A stretch of DNA of 40,836 nucleotides from Pseudomonadota bacterium. Its GTDB lineage: Bacteria > Pseudomonadota > Gammaproteobacteria > Xanthomonadales > Xanthomonadaceae. The notes beneath the pieces were generated by a model, which saw only the letters and a program-made list of their open reading frames with translations, had not been told where the DNA came from and made no database searches. The translations under genes were made by a program, and so were the position numbers. Shown piece after piece: positions 1 through 10,032 of this stretch (positions are counted from its first letter, which is position 1; each line of letters starts with the position of its first letter). The DNA is taken from contig CAUJJG010000013.1 in the NCBI GenBank assembly GCA_963205445.1, forward strand, positions 1 through 40,836, given 5' to 3'.

Positions 1-1
1 G

Positions 2-1108
2 CCGCGCAAGTTCAAGATCGCGGTGGCGGTGCCGCCGTACAACGACGTCGATGTATTCGCCAACGATCTGGCCCTGATCGCGATTGTCGATGACCAAGGC
101 GAGCTGGCCGGCTTCAACGTCGGCATCGGCGGCAGCATGGGCGCCAGCCACGGGATCAAGGAGCACTACCCGCGCGTGGCCAACGTGATCGGCTTCGTGA
201 CGCCGGAACAGGTGTTCGCGATCGCCGAGGCGGCGATCACCGTGCAGCGCGATCTCGGCGACCGCGAGGACCGCAAGCACGCGCGCTTCAAGTACACCAT
301 CGACGACCACGGCAGCGACAAGATCGTGGCGATGATGGAAGATCGCGCCGGGCTCAAGCTGCAACCGGCACGGCCCTATGCCTTCACCCACAACGGCGAC
401 CGCTTCGGCTGGGTGGAAGGCGAAGACGGCCACTGGCACCTGACCCTGTCGCTGCCGTCGGGCCGCATCGCCGACTTCGAGGACGGCCGCCCGCTGCTGA
501 CCGGTCTGCGCGAGATCGCCAAGGTGCATCAGGGCGAGTTTCGCTTGACCTGCAACCAGAATGTCATCATCGCCGGCGTGCCGGCCGGCGAGCGCGCGCG
601 GATCGAGGCGCTGGTGGTGCAGTACGCGCTCGACCGCGAAAACAACGCGCCATCCGCGCTCGCCCGCGCCGCGGTGGCCTGCGTGGCCCTGCCCACCTGC
701 GCGCTGGCAATGGCCGAGGCCGAACGCTACCTGCCCACCTTCCTGCGCGTGGTGCAACCCCTGTTGGACAAGCACGGCCTGCGCGATCAACCCATCGTGC
801 TGCGCATTTCCGGCTGCCCCAACGGCTGCTCGCGCCCGTATCTGGCCGAAATCGCGCTGGTCGGCAAAGCACCGGGGCGCTACACCCTGATGCTGGGGGG
901 CGACCATCGCGGCACCCGCCTCAACACCCTGTATCGCGACAACATCACCGAGGCGCAGATCGTCGAGGCGCTGGACCCGCTGCTGGGCCGCTACGCCACC
1001 GAACGCGAGCAAGGCGAGCATTTCGGGGATTTCCTGCATCGCGTCGGCATCGTTGCCCTGCCTGCCTACCCCACGCATGTGCGCGTCGATCCAGCGGAAG
1101 CCGCCTGA
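2..1108 (+). CDS. cysI: Sulfite reductase (NADPH) hemoprotein beta subunit, C-terminal part (5' end outside window)
   Basis: Reading frame is open to the window edge ([23 protein letters not shown]...). Siroheme/Fe-S type motif [26 protein letters not shown]. cysH follows directly. Confidence 0.95.
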   Translation, partial: PRKFKIAVAVPPYNDVDVFANDLALIAIVDDQGELAGFNVGIGGSMGASHGIKEHYPRVANVIGFVTPEQVFAIAEAAITVQRDLGDREDRKHARFKYTIDDHGSDKIVAMMEDRAGLKLQPARPYAFTHNGDRFGWVEGEDGHWHLTLSLPSGRIADFEDGRPLLTGLREIAKVHQGEFRLTCNQNVIIAGVPAGERARIEALVVQYALDRENNAPSALARAAVACVALPTCALAMAEAERYLPTFLRVVQPLLDKHGLRDQPIVLRISGCPNGCSRPYLAEIALVGKAPGRYTLMLGGDHRGTRLNTLYRDNITEAQIVEALDPLLGRYATEREQGEHFGDFLHRVGIVALPAYPTHVRVDPAEAA

Positions 1109-1133
1109 ATCCACTTCGTCACGGTTTGCTTCG

Positions 1134-1850
1134 ATGAGCCTACTTCACTCCCACACGATCTCCGAAGATGCGCTGGCCGACATCAATCGCCAGTTGGCAG
1201 GCTTGTCTGCCCAGCAGCGTATCGCATGGGCGCTGGAACACCTGCCCGGCACCCATGCCCTGTCCACCAGCTTTGGTGTGCAGTCGGCGGTGTCACTGCA
1301 TCTGTATGCCAGGATCCAGCCCGACATTCCGGTCATCATGGTGGATACCGGCTATCTGTTCCCGGAAACCTATCGCTACGCCGACCAACTGACCGAGCTG
1401 CTGGGCCTGAACCTGCAGGTCTTCCACCCGGCCATCGGCAATGCCTGGATGGAAGCCCGGCTGGGCAAATTGTGGGAAGCCGGCAGCGACGGCATCGCCC
1501 GCTACAACCAATTGCGCAAGGTGGAACCGATGCAGCGCGCATTGCGTGAACTGCAGGTACAGTGCTGGCATGCCGGCCTCCGCCGTGATCAGGCCGACAC
1601 GCGCAAGCACATCGCGTTCCTCGACATCAAGGACGGTCGATTCAAGCTTCACCCCATCGCCGATTGGTCGGACATCGACATCGGCGCCTATTTCCTGCAA
1701 CACGACCTGCCCGAGCACCCCCTGTTGCAGCAAGGCTATGTCTCGGTGGGGGATGTGCACACCACCCGGCCGCTGCAACCCGGCATGGATGTCTCGCAGA
1801 CCCGCTTCTTCGGGCTGCGGCGCGAATGCGGGCTGCACTTCGACCTGTGA
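1134..1850 (+). CDS. cysH: Phosphoadenylyl-sulfate (PAPS) reductase
   Basis: STSFGVQSAV P-loop-like segment, HAGLRRDQADTR and C-terminal RRECGLH. No CC pairs, so PAPS rather than APS type. ATG at 1134 just downstream of cysI. Confidence 0.93.
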   Translation: MSLLHSHTISEDALADINRQLAGLSAQQRIAWALEHLPGTHALSTSFGVQSAVSLHLYARIQPDIPVIMVDTGYLFPETYRYADQLTELLGLNLQVFHPAIGNAWMEARLGKLWEAGSDGIARYNQLRKVEPMQRALRELQVQCWHAGLRRDQADTRKHIAFLDIKDGRFKLHPIADWSDIDIGAYFLQHDLPEHPLLQQGYVSVGDVHTTRPLQPGMDVSQTRFFGLRRECGLHFDL

Positions 1851-1851
1851 C

Positions 1852-2871
1852 TCATTCGTCAGGGGCGATCACCGTATAGCCCTTGGCCTGCAGCTTGGCC
1901 AAAAACCCGTCCGCACCCAGCATGTCGTTGAGTGGCAGCATCGCGAAGCTGACCGTGTTCCGCTCCAGCGCTTGGTCCGCCGCGGCCAGCCAGCGCGCCT
2001 TCACCTTGTTCTCGGCATCACCAAACCCCAATCGCTTGCCGATGCCTGCCTCGGTGATGGCCTTGCTGCACGCCTCCCACTGGTAGGCAGGCGGCAACGC
2101 CTGCAAGGCCGCCATGTCACCGGTTGCCCATGCATTGGCGCGCGCCCGCATGGCATCGACATCGGTCTCGAGCTGCGTCATCGTGTTGTCGAAACAGGCC
2201 AGATCATCCAGCGTGGTCTTCGACCATTCCTTCAGCAGCGGCTTGACGTCGGTGACGACGATTTTTTCGCTAACCACCGTCACCGTTGGGTGGTGGGCCT
2301 CGATGGCCTTATTGATGATCGGCGTGATGATGTTCTTACCGTCAAGGCCGGTCCTTTCCATGGCCTCCTTGTAGAGCTCCTGCGCGGCGAACAGCGGCCT
2401 GCGTTTCTCGATGCCCCCGTCATTGCCGATGTAGCGGGCTTTCAACACCGTCCATCGCGCATATGAGGCAGGCGACACCACGTCACGCAGCCGCTTGTCA
2501 TCAGGGTTGTTGCGTGCGCCCAGCATCTTGGGAAGCAGCAGCAGGCCCTTGAACCAGCCGGTATCCACGCTGAAGCTCACGTAGGGCGAGCGGATGATTT
2601 CCTGTGCCTCGGCCAAGACCCGCTCAAGCTGATGTGACTGCAGCTGCATCTTCGCGGGCAAGGGGCTGAGGGTGCCCAGGATGTACAGGTCATGGTTGCC
2701 CTTGCGGACAAGCCACAAGCCCGGCCCGGGTTGCTCGCCCTCCACCATCACCGTCGCCTCGGTGCGGATGCCGTCACCCTGCGGTACCTGCTGGGCCTGC
2801 AGCGACAGTGAACACAGCACGGTGAAAGCACCACACAGCCAGGCCGCAGTTCGCATGCATCGATCCTTCAT
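1852..2871 (-). CDS. TraB/GumN family protein with signal peptide
   Basis: N-terminal signal sequence MRTAAWLCGAFTVLCSLSLQAQ, then GLWLVRKGNHDLYILGTLSPLP, typical of TraB/GumN proteins. Start trimmed from the longer ORF 1852..3378. Confidence 0.8.
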   Translation of the reverse strand: MKDRCMRTAAWLCGAFTVLCSLSLQAQQVPQGDGIRTEATVMVEGEQPGPGLWLVRKGNHDLYILGTLSPLPAKMQLQSHQLERVLAEAQEIIRSPYVSFSVDTGWFKGLLLLPKMLGARNNPDDKRLRDVVSPASYARWTVLKARYIGNDGGIEKRRPLFAAQELYKEAMERTGLDGKNIITPIINKAIEAHHPTVTVVSEKIVVTDVKPLLKEWSKTTLDDLACFDNTMTQLETDVDAMRARANAWATGDMAALQALPPAYQWEACSKAITEAGIGKRLGFGDAENKVKARWLAAADQALERNTVSFAMLPLNDMLGADGFLAKLQAKGYTVIAPDE

Positions 2872-3024
2872 CGCATCGGGGGAGCGGGCGAGTGTGCTAC
2901 GAATCACACAACCGAACCAAACTGCAGGCTGAATCTCATGACGCGCTCTTGACGTCACCCCGTGCAGGCTGGCACACCACGCCCACTGAACCCCCATCGA
3001 GAACCCCAACCGAGGACACTCCGC

Positions 3025-3411
3025 ATGGCCATCCACGTCGTCCGCCTCGGCACGCCGCGTGCAGCCGGGGAGTCCCTGCGCATCGGCACCGTGCGCCGCC
3101 CTCCGCGGGGCGTCCCGAAGTCCGAATTCAGCAAGCGCGATTTCTATGACGTCTGGCTGCCCACCGTGGCCCCCAGCCAGGCAGTGATGGACATTGGGCA
3201 TGCGGCGGAGACGCCTGCGGACTGGGCACGCTTCTTTCAGCAATACCGCAAGGAGATGAAGCGGCCCGATGCGGCACATGCCATCGCCCTGCTCGCCGCG
3301 ATGTCGCATGCCACCGATTTCAGCCTGGGCTGCTACTGCGAGGACGAGGCACATTGCCACCGGCACGCCCTGCGCCAACTCTTGCTGGGTGCAGGCGCAT
3401 TGATCCGCTGA
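3025..3411 (+). CDS. DUF488 (YeaO-like) family protein
   Basis: Compact ORF with FYDVWLPTVAPS...WARFFQQYRKEM...LGCYCEDEAHCHRHALRQLL, which resembles the DUF488 C-terminal motif. Confidence 0.75.
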   Translation: MAIHVVRLGTPRAAGESLRIGTVRRPPRGVPKSEFSKRDFYDVWLPTVAPSQAVMDIGHAAETPADWARFFQQYRKEMKRPDAAHAIALLAAMSHATDFSLGCYCEDEAHCHRHALRQLLLGAGALIR

Positions 3412-3415
3412 AAAC

Positions 3416-4087
3416 TCAGTCCTGGGACCGCTTCACCGGGGCCTTTGCCGCCGCCCCCAAGTCGGCGATCTTCCACAGATAGAAGCTGGCGTAGCTGCGA
3501 TACGGCCCCCAGCATTCGCCGCGCGCCGCAAGAATTTTGGGAGTGGGCATCACGTCCAGGCCATCCACGACCTGCGCGCCCTTGCGAATGCCAAGGTCAT
3601 CAATCGGCAATACGTCGGGCCGGCCCAATCTTCCCATCAGCAGCATTTCCACGGTCCAGCGCCCGATGCCGCGAACCGGCAACAGCGCCGCGATGATGGC
3701 CGCATCCTCCATGCGAGCCATCTGCCGCAGCCCCGGGAGCTCGCCAGCCTCATCGCGTCGGGCCAAGTCGCGCAACGCCAGCACCTTGTTGCCCGACACC
3801 CCGCAGGCGCGCAATGCTGCGTCGTCCAGTCGGCCAAGCGTGTCGCCATGCAGGCGTTTGCTGCCCAGCGCAGCCTCGACTCGTCCCACGATGGTGCCGG
3901 CAGCCTTGCCGCTGAGCTGCTGGTAAAGAATGGCCCTGGCCAGCGCATCAATCGGATCGAAGGGCTTTCGCCAAATTGGGTCCGGCGGGATCGGGCCCAT
4001 TCTGCGCATCCAAGTCGCCAATCGACGATCACGGCGACACAGCCAGGAGAAGGCCACCTCGGTGTCGAAGCCGCGCGCCATCTGCAC
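3416..4087 (-). CDS. HhH-GPD DNA-3-methyladenine glycosylase II family (AlkA-like)
   Basis: ALARAILYQQLSGKAAGTIVGR...LPVRGIGRWTVEMLLMGRLGRPDVLPIDDLGIRKG: HhH-GPD motif with catalytic Asp. Confidence 0.9.
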   Translation of the reverse strand: MQMARGFDTEVAFSWLCRRDRRLATWMRRMGPIPPDPIWRKPFDPIDALARAILYQQLSGKAAGTIVGRVEAALGSKRLHGDTLGRLDDAALRACGVSGNKVLALRDLARRDEAGELPGLRQMARMEDAAIIAALLPVRGIGRWTVEMLLMGRLGRPDVLPIDDLGIRKGAQVVDGLDVMPTPKILAARGECWGPYRSYASFYLWKIADLGAAAKAPVKRSQD

Positions 4088-4462
4088 TCAGGGCCGCAGG
4101 CGGTCGAAGGCGTGCAACAACCAGCCGCTGATCAACAGCGCACCACCGAACGGTGCCAACGACGGCGACAAGCCCAGCACGGCTTTTGCCAGCAGGCTGC
4201 CACTGAACAGCAGCAGCCCAAGCAGCAACATGACCAAGGAAACCAGCCCCAATGGACGCTGCGCGAGTGGGGCCAATGCGGTCAAGGCCAGCCCGTGCGC
4301 GAACGCCATGCCGGCCGCCTGCAACATGGGCAACTGCTGAGGCGGTACGGCGGCGTGGCTGGCATAGGCTGCCAACGCCAGCGACAGGCCAGCAATCACG
4401 CTGCCAAGGGCGGCCAGATAACGACGGTAAACCACGAACGAAGCGGTAGCGAGGCTGCTCAT
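4088..4462 (-). CDS. DUF423 family small membrane protein
   Basis: MSSLATASFVVYRRYLAALGSVIAGLSLALAAYASHA...GMAFAHGLAL...GGALLISGWLLHAF, DUF423-like with four predicted TM segments. Start trimmed from ORF 4088..5017. Confidence 0.82.
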   Translation of the reverse strand: MSSLATASFVVYRRYLAALGSVIAGLSLALAAYASHAAVPPQQLPMLQAAGMAFAHGLALTALAPLAQRPLGLVSLVMLLLGLLLFSGSLLAKAVLGLSPSLAPFGGALLISGWLLHAFDRLRP

Positions 4463-4497
4463 GCCGGCATTGTGCCAGCACGGTGCGGCGCAAATGC

Positions 4498-4523
4498 AAA
4501 CGCCGCGTCGAAACGCGGCGTTT
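4498..4523 (-). terminator. Hairpin downstream of the SRPBCC gene, candidate rho-independent terminator
   Basis: Inverted repeat aaacgccgcg-tcgaaa-cgcggcgttt, with a T-containing stretch on the minus-strand 3' side. Confidence 0.55.
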
Positions 4524-4550
4524 GGGTGCGATGCGGTGATGCTGTCGCGG

Positions 4551-5612
4551 TCACTTGACCGGCCAGTACACCTCGAACTCGCCATTTTCGGTGAAAGCGC
4601 CGGCCACGCCCGACTTGTAGTCTTCGTAGGCACGGTCCTTGACCTCGTACGCGTGGGTTGCGGCCCAGGCACGCAGGGCATTGCGGACATTGTCCAGTTC
4701 GGCCATGTAGCCGGTGTAGGACGCCACGGCAGCGCGCGACGCGGGCGCCTGCAGGTACTGCACCGGGCCCTGCAACGCCACCTTGCCGGCGTCGCCACCG
4801 CCCTTCTTGCGCACCACCTGGGCCACGTCGAAGGTGTAGGTTTCACGGCCGAGATCGGTGGTGATGATGCGCAGCGGGCCGACGGCTTCCAGGCCATTGG
4901 CCTCGATGACGCGCTTGATCCACTCCGCGTTGGAATTGATCGAAGCCTGGATCTGCGCATTGCCGCGATCCACCGCACCTGCGCTGACGTACAGCAGCTC
5001 CTCGGCGGGACGTTCAACCACCTTCGGGGTGGTCATCTTGCTGCCTTTCACTGCGTAGTCGACGTTCGGCACGGCAGCCAACACGCCCACCAGACGCGAC
5101 AGACCCATCTTCATGTCGTCGCCCACGTGACGGGTGACGTACAGGCCGGCGTAACGCCCCAGCAGGTTCCAGCCGTATTCGACGGAATACGTCTGGGTGA
5201 TCTCGACGTTGCGGTTGTTGCGGCCGGTCGGCTTCAGCAGGAACTGGGTCTGCTTGTTTTCGCCGCGCTCGACGTTGTTGATATCGATGACGATCTTCTT
5301 CTGCGGCTCGCTCTCGACGATCTCCCAGGAACCCTTGCCCAGCCCCTTCTCTTCGGAGGTGTATTCAAGACGGGCGCCCTTGCCTTCAGCCGGGCCCACG
5401 AGGTTCAGCTGCATGCGCGGGTCACGCAGCACCAGCGGGTTCCAGTCCTTGAAGCGACGGAAGCTGTTGAGGGTGTCGAACACGATGGTGAGCTTGCGAT
5501 TGGTCTCGGCACTCTCGGAAATGAAACGAGAGGAAGGGAGCACCAGGCCCACGACCAAGTACAGCCCCGCCACGATCGCGAGGGAAATCAGGATCTCGAG
5601 CAAACGAGTCAT
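4551..5612 (-). CDS. SRPBCC (START/polyketide cyclase-like) family membrane-anchored protein
   Basis: N-terminal TM helix (LLEILISLAIVAGLYLVVGLVLPSSRFI), then SRPBCC-like FRRFKDWNPLVLRDPRMQLNLVGPAEGKGARLEYTSEEKGLGKGSWEIVE. Confidence 0.7.
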   Translation of the reverse strand: MTRLLEILISLAIVAGLYLVVGLVLPSSRFISESAETNRKLTIVFDTLNSFRRFKDWNPLVLRDPRMQLNLVGPAEGKGARLEYTSEEKGLGKGSWEIVESEPQKKIVIDINNVERGENKQTQFLLKPTGRNNRNVEITQTYSVEYGWNLLGRYAGLYVTRHVGDDMKMGLSRLVGVLAAVPNVDYAVKGSKMTTPKVVERPAEELLYVSAGAVDRGNAQIQASINSNAEWIKRVIEANGLEAVGPLRIITTDLGRETYTFDVAQVVRKKGGGDAGKVALQGPVQYLQAPASRAAVASYTGYMAELDNVRNALRAWAATHAYEVKDRAYEDYKSGVAGAFTENGEFEVYWPVK

Positions 5613-5744
5613 TCAGCAGTCTCCGGGGTAGGCCTCTTGCGGCCATGAGCCGCACAGACCTGCAATCGTAACAAACATCGGCGGCCGGCGGCGAGATGAG
5701 TACGGGGAAAAATCGAGACCCTCCGCACCAATCCAGAGCGCCAC

Positions 5745-6401
5745 TCAAACCAGCTGCAATTCGAAGGCTTTCAGGACCGCTCGCGTACGGTCCCGTACGC
5801 CCAGCTTGGACAGAATATTGGAGACATGGTTTTTGATCGTGCCTTCTGCCACCCCCAACGAGTTGGCGATTTCCTTGTTGGAAAAGCCCGACGCCATCAG
5901 GCGCAATATCTCCGTCTCACGGTCCGTCAACGGGTCCGGACGATCGAGGCTGACGAACTCGTTGCGCATGTGTTCCAAACCAGACAGCAGGCGCTGGGTC
6001 ACCGCCGGCTGCACCAGTGAGCCGCCGCCCGCCACCGTCTGGATGGCGTCGACCAGCTGTTCCAGCGACACATCCTTGAGCAGATAGCCCTTGGCCCCGG
6101 CCTTGATGCCTGCCAGCACCAGCTGGTCATCGTCGAATGTGGTCAGGATGATGGTAGGCGGCAGGGTCCCCGCCTTGCCCATCGCCTGCAGGGACTCCAA
6201 TCCCGACATCACTGGCATGCGCATATCCATCAGCACCACGTCGGGCCGAACCTGCGGAATGTGCTGCATTGCCTGTTGACCATCCGAGGCCTCGGCCACC
6301 ACCTCGATGCCCTCCGCCAGCGACAGCAACGATCGAATGCCCTGTCGCACCAACGTCTGGTCATCGACCAGGAACACGCTGATCGAGCTTGCACGCGTCA
6401 T
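5745..6401 (-). CDS. NarL/FixJ-type response regulator (REC + LuxR HTH)
   Basis: VFLVDDQTLVRQGIRSLLSL...DVVLMDMRMPVMSG...LTDRETEILRLMASGFSNKEIANSLGVAEGTIKNHVSNILSKLGVRDR. Confidence 0.95.
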   Translation of the reverse strand: MTRASSISVFLVDDQTLVRQGIRSLLSLAEGIEVVAEASDGQQAMQHIPQVRPDVVLMDMRMPVMSGLESLQAMGKAGTLPPTIILTTFDDDQLVLAGIKAGAKGYLLKDVSLEQLVDAIQTVAGGGSLVQPAVTQRLLSGLEHMRNEFVSLDRPDPLTDRETEILRLMASGFSNKEIANSLGVAEGTIKNHVSNILSKLGVRDRTRAVLKAFELQLV

Positions 6402-7600
6402 GGGGTTACTCCTTCGGGCAGTGGCACGGCGGCATTCGGCGCCACCGGCAGGGTAATCGTCAATTCGAAGCCCAGCCCCCGGCCGCTGGCGATCTCCAAC
6501 CGGCCGCCGTGCTGGCGCAGGCGTTCGCCCAAGCCCCGCAGGCCATTGCCCGGGGTGACCTGCTCGCTGCCGCGGCCATCATCGCGCACTTTCAGGACTA
6601 CATCACTGCCCTGCCGGTGCGCGGACAGCCAAAGCCGACGGGCACCGGCATGGCGTACCGCATTGGTGATCGCTTCCTGAGCACAACGCAGCAAGACGTG
6701 GGCGCGTTCGGGGTCATCAACAGTCAACGGCGATTCGAGATCCATGTCGATGTCCAGCTTCGGCACGTTTTCCGCCAACGGGCGAATCGCGGCCGCAAGA
6801 TCGATGGCCCCCCCCTCGCGCAGCTGGCTCACCGCCTCGCGAACGTCGGTCAGCAGCAACCGAGCCAGCGTATGCGCCTGCTGCACATGCTCCTTGACGC
6901 GCCCCTCGCTGAGGTGGCCGGCAACTTCCAGATTCAGGCTGAGCGCGGTCAGGTGGTGCCCCAGCAGATCGTGCAGCTCGCGCGAGATGCGGGTGCGCTC
7001 GTTCACCCGGGCACTGTCGGCCAACAGCGCCCGGGTTGCGCGCAGCTCGGCATTGAGGCGGCGTTGCTCTTCCCGCGCCTGCGCCTGCTGCAGCGCAACA
7101 AGACTGACGACAAACACGAAGCCCGAGAAGCCGGCATACAACATCGACTGCATCATCGCTTCCAGCAGCGGGAAGCCCAGCCAGCGCACGAACACGGGCG
7201 CCACCGCCAGTTGGCTGGCCAGCAGCCACACGACCCCCAGCGGCAAGGGCAGCAGCCAGGGCAGCACGCAGGCGGCCACCATCAACAGCACGCTCCCCAG
7301 CCCGGAGCCATTGAAATAGCTGACGCCCAGGGCGGCCAGAGTCAGCACGACCAACAGCAGGTAATCGGCCGGGTTGCGGCCGCGCCCGCCCAAGCTGCGC
7401 GTCAACCATGCGTAGCCTGCACCGAAAGCGAGATAGGACGCCCAGCCCTGCCAAGGCATCGGCCGCAAGGCCAGCTCGTCCCCTGCATCGCCAGCAAACT
7501 GCGGCCCCAGCCACGTATAAAGCAGAGGGAGGCCCACCATGGCCCAGGTGAACAGCCCCGCATGGCGCAGCAGGCGGGTATGGGGAATTCGCGCAAGCAT
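6398..7600 (-). CDS. Sensor histidine kinase (HisKA_3/HATPase, DesK/NarX-like) with multi-TM N-terminus
   Basis: RISRELHDLLGHHLTALSLNLEVA (H-box), VLLRCAQEAITNAVRHAGAR (N-box), VRDDGRGSEQVTPGNGLRGLGERLRQHGG (G-box). Overlaps the response regulator by 4 bp. Confidence 0.93.
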   Translation of the reverse strand: MLARIPHTRLLRHAGLFTWAMVGLPLLYTWLGPQFAGDAGDELALRPMPWQGWASYLAFGAGYAWLTRSLGGRGRNPADYLLLVVLTLAALGVSYFNGSGLGSVLLMVAACVLPWLLPLPLGVVWLLASQLAVAPVFVRWLGFPLLEAMMQSMLYAGFSGFVFVVSLVALQQAQAREEQRRLNAELRATRALLADSARVNERTRISRELHDLLGHHLTALSLNLEVAGHLSEGRVKEHVQQAHTLARLLLTDVREAVSQLREGGAIDLAAAIRPLAENVPKLDIDMDLESPLTVDDPERAHVLLRCAQEAITNAVRHAGARRLWLSAHRQGSDVVLKVRDDGRGSEQVTPGNGLRGLGERLRQHGGRLEIASGRGLGFELTITLPVAPNAAVPLPEGVTP

Positions 7601-7735
7601 GCCGCCTTATACCGCCTCCACGCCCGCCTGACGTGCACCGAAGGTCATGGCCCGGCCGCGCCCGCGCATGCGATAATCGGAACCGCGGCGCGCAAATGCG
7701 CCTCGTTGCAGCAACCACCTCCGGAGTTTCAAGGA

Positions 7736-8341
7736 ATGTCGATCGCCATCCGCGACGTGCTCGAGCACGAGCTGGATTCCGTCCTGGCCCTCAACAACGC
7801 GGCGGGCCCTGCGATCCTTCCCCTGGATGCGTCCCGCCTGCGCCATCTGTACGACACGGCGGAATATTTCCGCATTGCCGAACGCGACGGCGCGATGGCC
7901 GGCTTCCTGATCGGTTTCGGTTCGCACGCCAGTCACGACAGCTGCAATTTCGACTGGTTCCGCGAGCGCTACCCGGAGTTTTTCTACATCGACCGCGTGG
8001 TGGTGGCCAGCCGTCGCCGCGGTGGTGGCGTGGGCCGCGCGCTGTATGCCGATGTCCAAAGCTATGCGGAATTGCGCTACCCGCAGCTGGCCTGCGAAGT
8101 GTTCCTCGAACACGGCGCCGATCACGCGCTCCTCTTCCACGGCAGCTTCGGTTTCCGCGAAGTGGGCCAGAACGTGATCCAGGGCCCCGGCCTGCGAGCC
8201 GCGATGCTGATGAAGACGCTGTGCAGCTACCCCTGGGTGCACGCCACCTACGGCGATGCGCTGCCTGATCTGCCTTGGCTGCAGCGGCCGCGCAAGCCAA
8301 CGCCTTCTTCTGCCGGCAAAACCGCCGGTGCCCACGCATGA
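7736..8341 (+). CDS. GNAT family N-acetyltransferase
   Basis: IDRVVVASRRRGGGVGRALYADVQSYA acetyl-CoA-binding motif. ATG at 7736. Stop overlaps the minC start (ATGA). Confidence 0.88.
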   Translation: MSIAIRDVLEHELDSVLALNNAAGPAILPLDASRLRHLYDTAEYFRIAERDGAMAGFLIGFGSHASHDSCNFDWFRERYPEFFYIDRVVVASRRRGGGVGRALYADVQSYAELRYPQLACEVFLEHGADHALLFHGSFGFREVGQNVIQGPGLRAAMLMKTLCSYPWVHATYGDALPDLPWLQRPRKPTPSSAGKTAGAHA

Positions 8342-9105
8342 GCTTGCAGATGGACTACGCACAGGCAGGAGAACTGAAATTCGGCCAGGTCGGCATCGCC
8401 AATCTGCGGGTACGCACACTGAACATCGTGCAGTTGACCGCGGAAATGCAGGATCGCGTGCAGCGCGCGCCAAATTTGTTCCAGCGTGCCGCGGTGGTCC
8501 TGGACTTCGGCGGCCTGAGCCAGGCCCCATCGGCCGAAGACGCGCGCCGATTGATCGACGGGCTGCGCGACGCCGGCGTCTTGCCGGTGGCGCTGGCCTA
8601 TGGCACCAAAGAGATCGAAACCCTCTCGCAACAGCTGGGCCTGCCCCTGCTGGCCAAGTTCCGCGCGCAGTACGAGCGCACCGAAGCCACGGCTGCGACG
8701 GCGGCGCCCGTCGTCGAAGCAAAGCCGGCACCAGACACCCAGCCAACGCGCGCGCCTCAGGCAACGCCCCCCGCAGCCCCGGGCCTGATGCAGGCATCAC
8801 CCGTACGCTCCGGGCAGCAGGTGTATGCCGATCATCGCGACCTCACCGTGCTCAGCACCGTGGGTGCTGGCGCGGAGGTACTGGCCGATGGCAGCATCCA
8901 CATCTATGGTGCCCTGCGGGGCCGTGCCCTCGCCGGTGCCCAAGGCAACGAAGACGCCCGCATTTTCTGCCGGGAGTTCCATGCGGAACTGGTGGCGGTG
9001 GCGGGCCATTACAAAGTGCTCGAAGACATCCCCGACCAATTGCTCGGCAAGCCGGTGCAGGTCTGGCTGGAAAACGGGCAACTGAAACTGGCGGCACTGG
9101 AGTGA
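8338..9105 (+). CDS. minC: Septum site-determining protein MinC
   Basis: MinC N-terminal fold, Pro/Ala linker, then C-terminal GAEVLADGSIHIYGALRGRALAGAQGN. Followed by minD and minE. Confidence 0.93.
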   Translation: MSLQMDYAQAGELKFGQVGIANLRVRTLNIVQLTAEMQDRVQRAPNLFQRAAVVLDFGGLSQAPSAEDARRLIDGLRDAGVLPVALAYGTKEIETLSQQLGLPLLAKFRAQYERTEATAATAAPVVEAKPAPDTQPTRAPQATPPAAPGLMQASPVRSGQQVYADHRDLTVLSTVGAGAEVLADGSIHIYGALRGRALAGAQGNEDARIFCREFHAELVAVAGHYKVLEDIPDQLLGKPVQVWLENGQLKLAALE

Positions 9106-9216
9106 GCCACGCCGCCAGCCGCAGGGCGGGGCCCGCTTCACCGCAGCACGTGCAACCCGCCGGCCAGCGCCGGCATCCCTTTACCCACTGATACACCCGA
9201 ACGGAGAACGCACAAC

Positions 9217-10029
9217 GTGGCAGAGATCATCGTAGTCACCTCGGGCAAGGGCGGCGTGGGCAAGACCACGACCAGCGCCAGCATCGCCACCGGCCTTGCA
9301 CGGCGTGGCAAGAAAGTGGCCGTCATCGATTTCGACGTGGGCTTGCGCAACCTCGACCTGATCATGGGCTGCGAGCGCCGCGTGGTGTATGACTTCGTCA
9401 ACGTGATTCACGGTGAGGCGACGCTCAAGCAAGCCCTGATCAAGGACAAGCGCTTCGACAACCTTTACGTGCTGGCCGCCAGCCAGACGCGCGACAAGGA
9501 CGCGCTGAGCAAGGATGGCGTTGAGAAAGTGCTCAAGGACCTTGCCGCGGACAACTTTGATTTCATCCTCTGCGATTCACCAGCCGGCATCGAGAAAGGT
9601 GCGTTCCTGGCGATGTACTTCGCCGACAAGGCCATCGTGGTGGTGAACCCGGAAGTCTCCAGCGTGCGCGACTCCGACCGCGTGCTGGGCCTGCTCTCTT
9701 CCAAGACCCACCGGGCCGAGCGCAATGACGGCGAAGTCTCGGCGCATCTGCTGCTGACCCGCTACAGCCCGCAGCGCGTGCAGAACGGCGAGATGCTCTC
9801 GATCAAGGATGTCGAGGATGTGCTGGGGCTGAAGACGATCGGCGTCATCCCCGAATCCGGCGATGTGCTCAACGCCTCGAACAAGGGCGAGCCGGTGATC
9901 ATGGACAACGAGTCCGTCGCCGGCCAGGCATATGACGATGCGGTGGCGCGATTGCTGGGAGAAACCCGGCCGCTGCGCTTCACCGAGGTGGAGAAGAAGG
10001 GTTTCTTCAGCAAATTGTTCGGGGGCTGA
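9217..10029 (+). CDS. minD: Septum site-determining protein MinD
   Basis: MAEIIVVTSGKGGVGKTTTSASIATGLA deviant Walker A, and amphipathic C-terminus KKGFFSKLFGG. Confidence 0.98.
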   Translation: MAEIIVVTSGKGGVGKTTTSASIATGLARRGKKVAVIDFDVGLRNLDLIMGCERRVVYDFVNVIHGEATLKQALIKDKRFDNLYVLAASQTRDKDALSKDGVEKVLKDLAADNFDFILCDSPAGIEKGAFLAMYFADKAIVVVNPEVSSVRDSDRVLGLLSSKTHRAERNDGEVSAHLLLTRYSPQRVQNGEMLSIKDVEDVLGLKTIGVIPESGDVLNASNKGEPVIMDNESVAGQAYDDAVARLLGETRPLRFTEVEKKGFFSKLFGG

Positions 10030-10032
10030 GCC

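Noticed and set aside
6389-7735. N-terminal half of the 650-aa ORF that ends with the GNAT protein
   Set aside because: Antisense to the sensor kinase. GNAT homology begins at MSIAIRDVLEHEL (7736).
9106-9216. GC-rich gccggc-rich hairpin in the minC-minD gap as a REP-type element
   Set aside because: Short (gccggccagcgccggc) and single copy in this window; GC-rich composition is enough to explain it.
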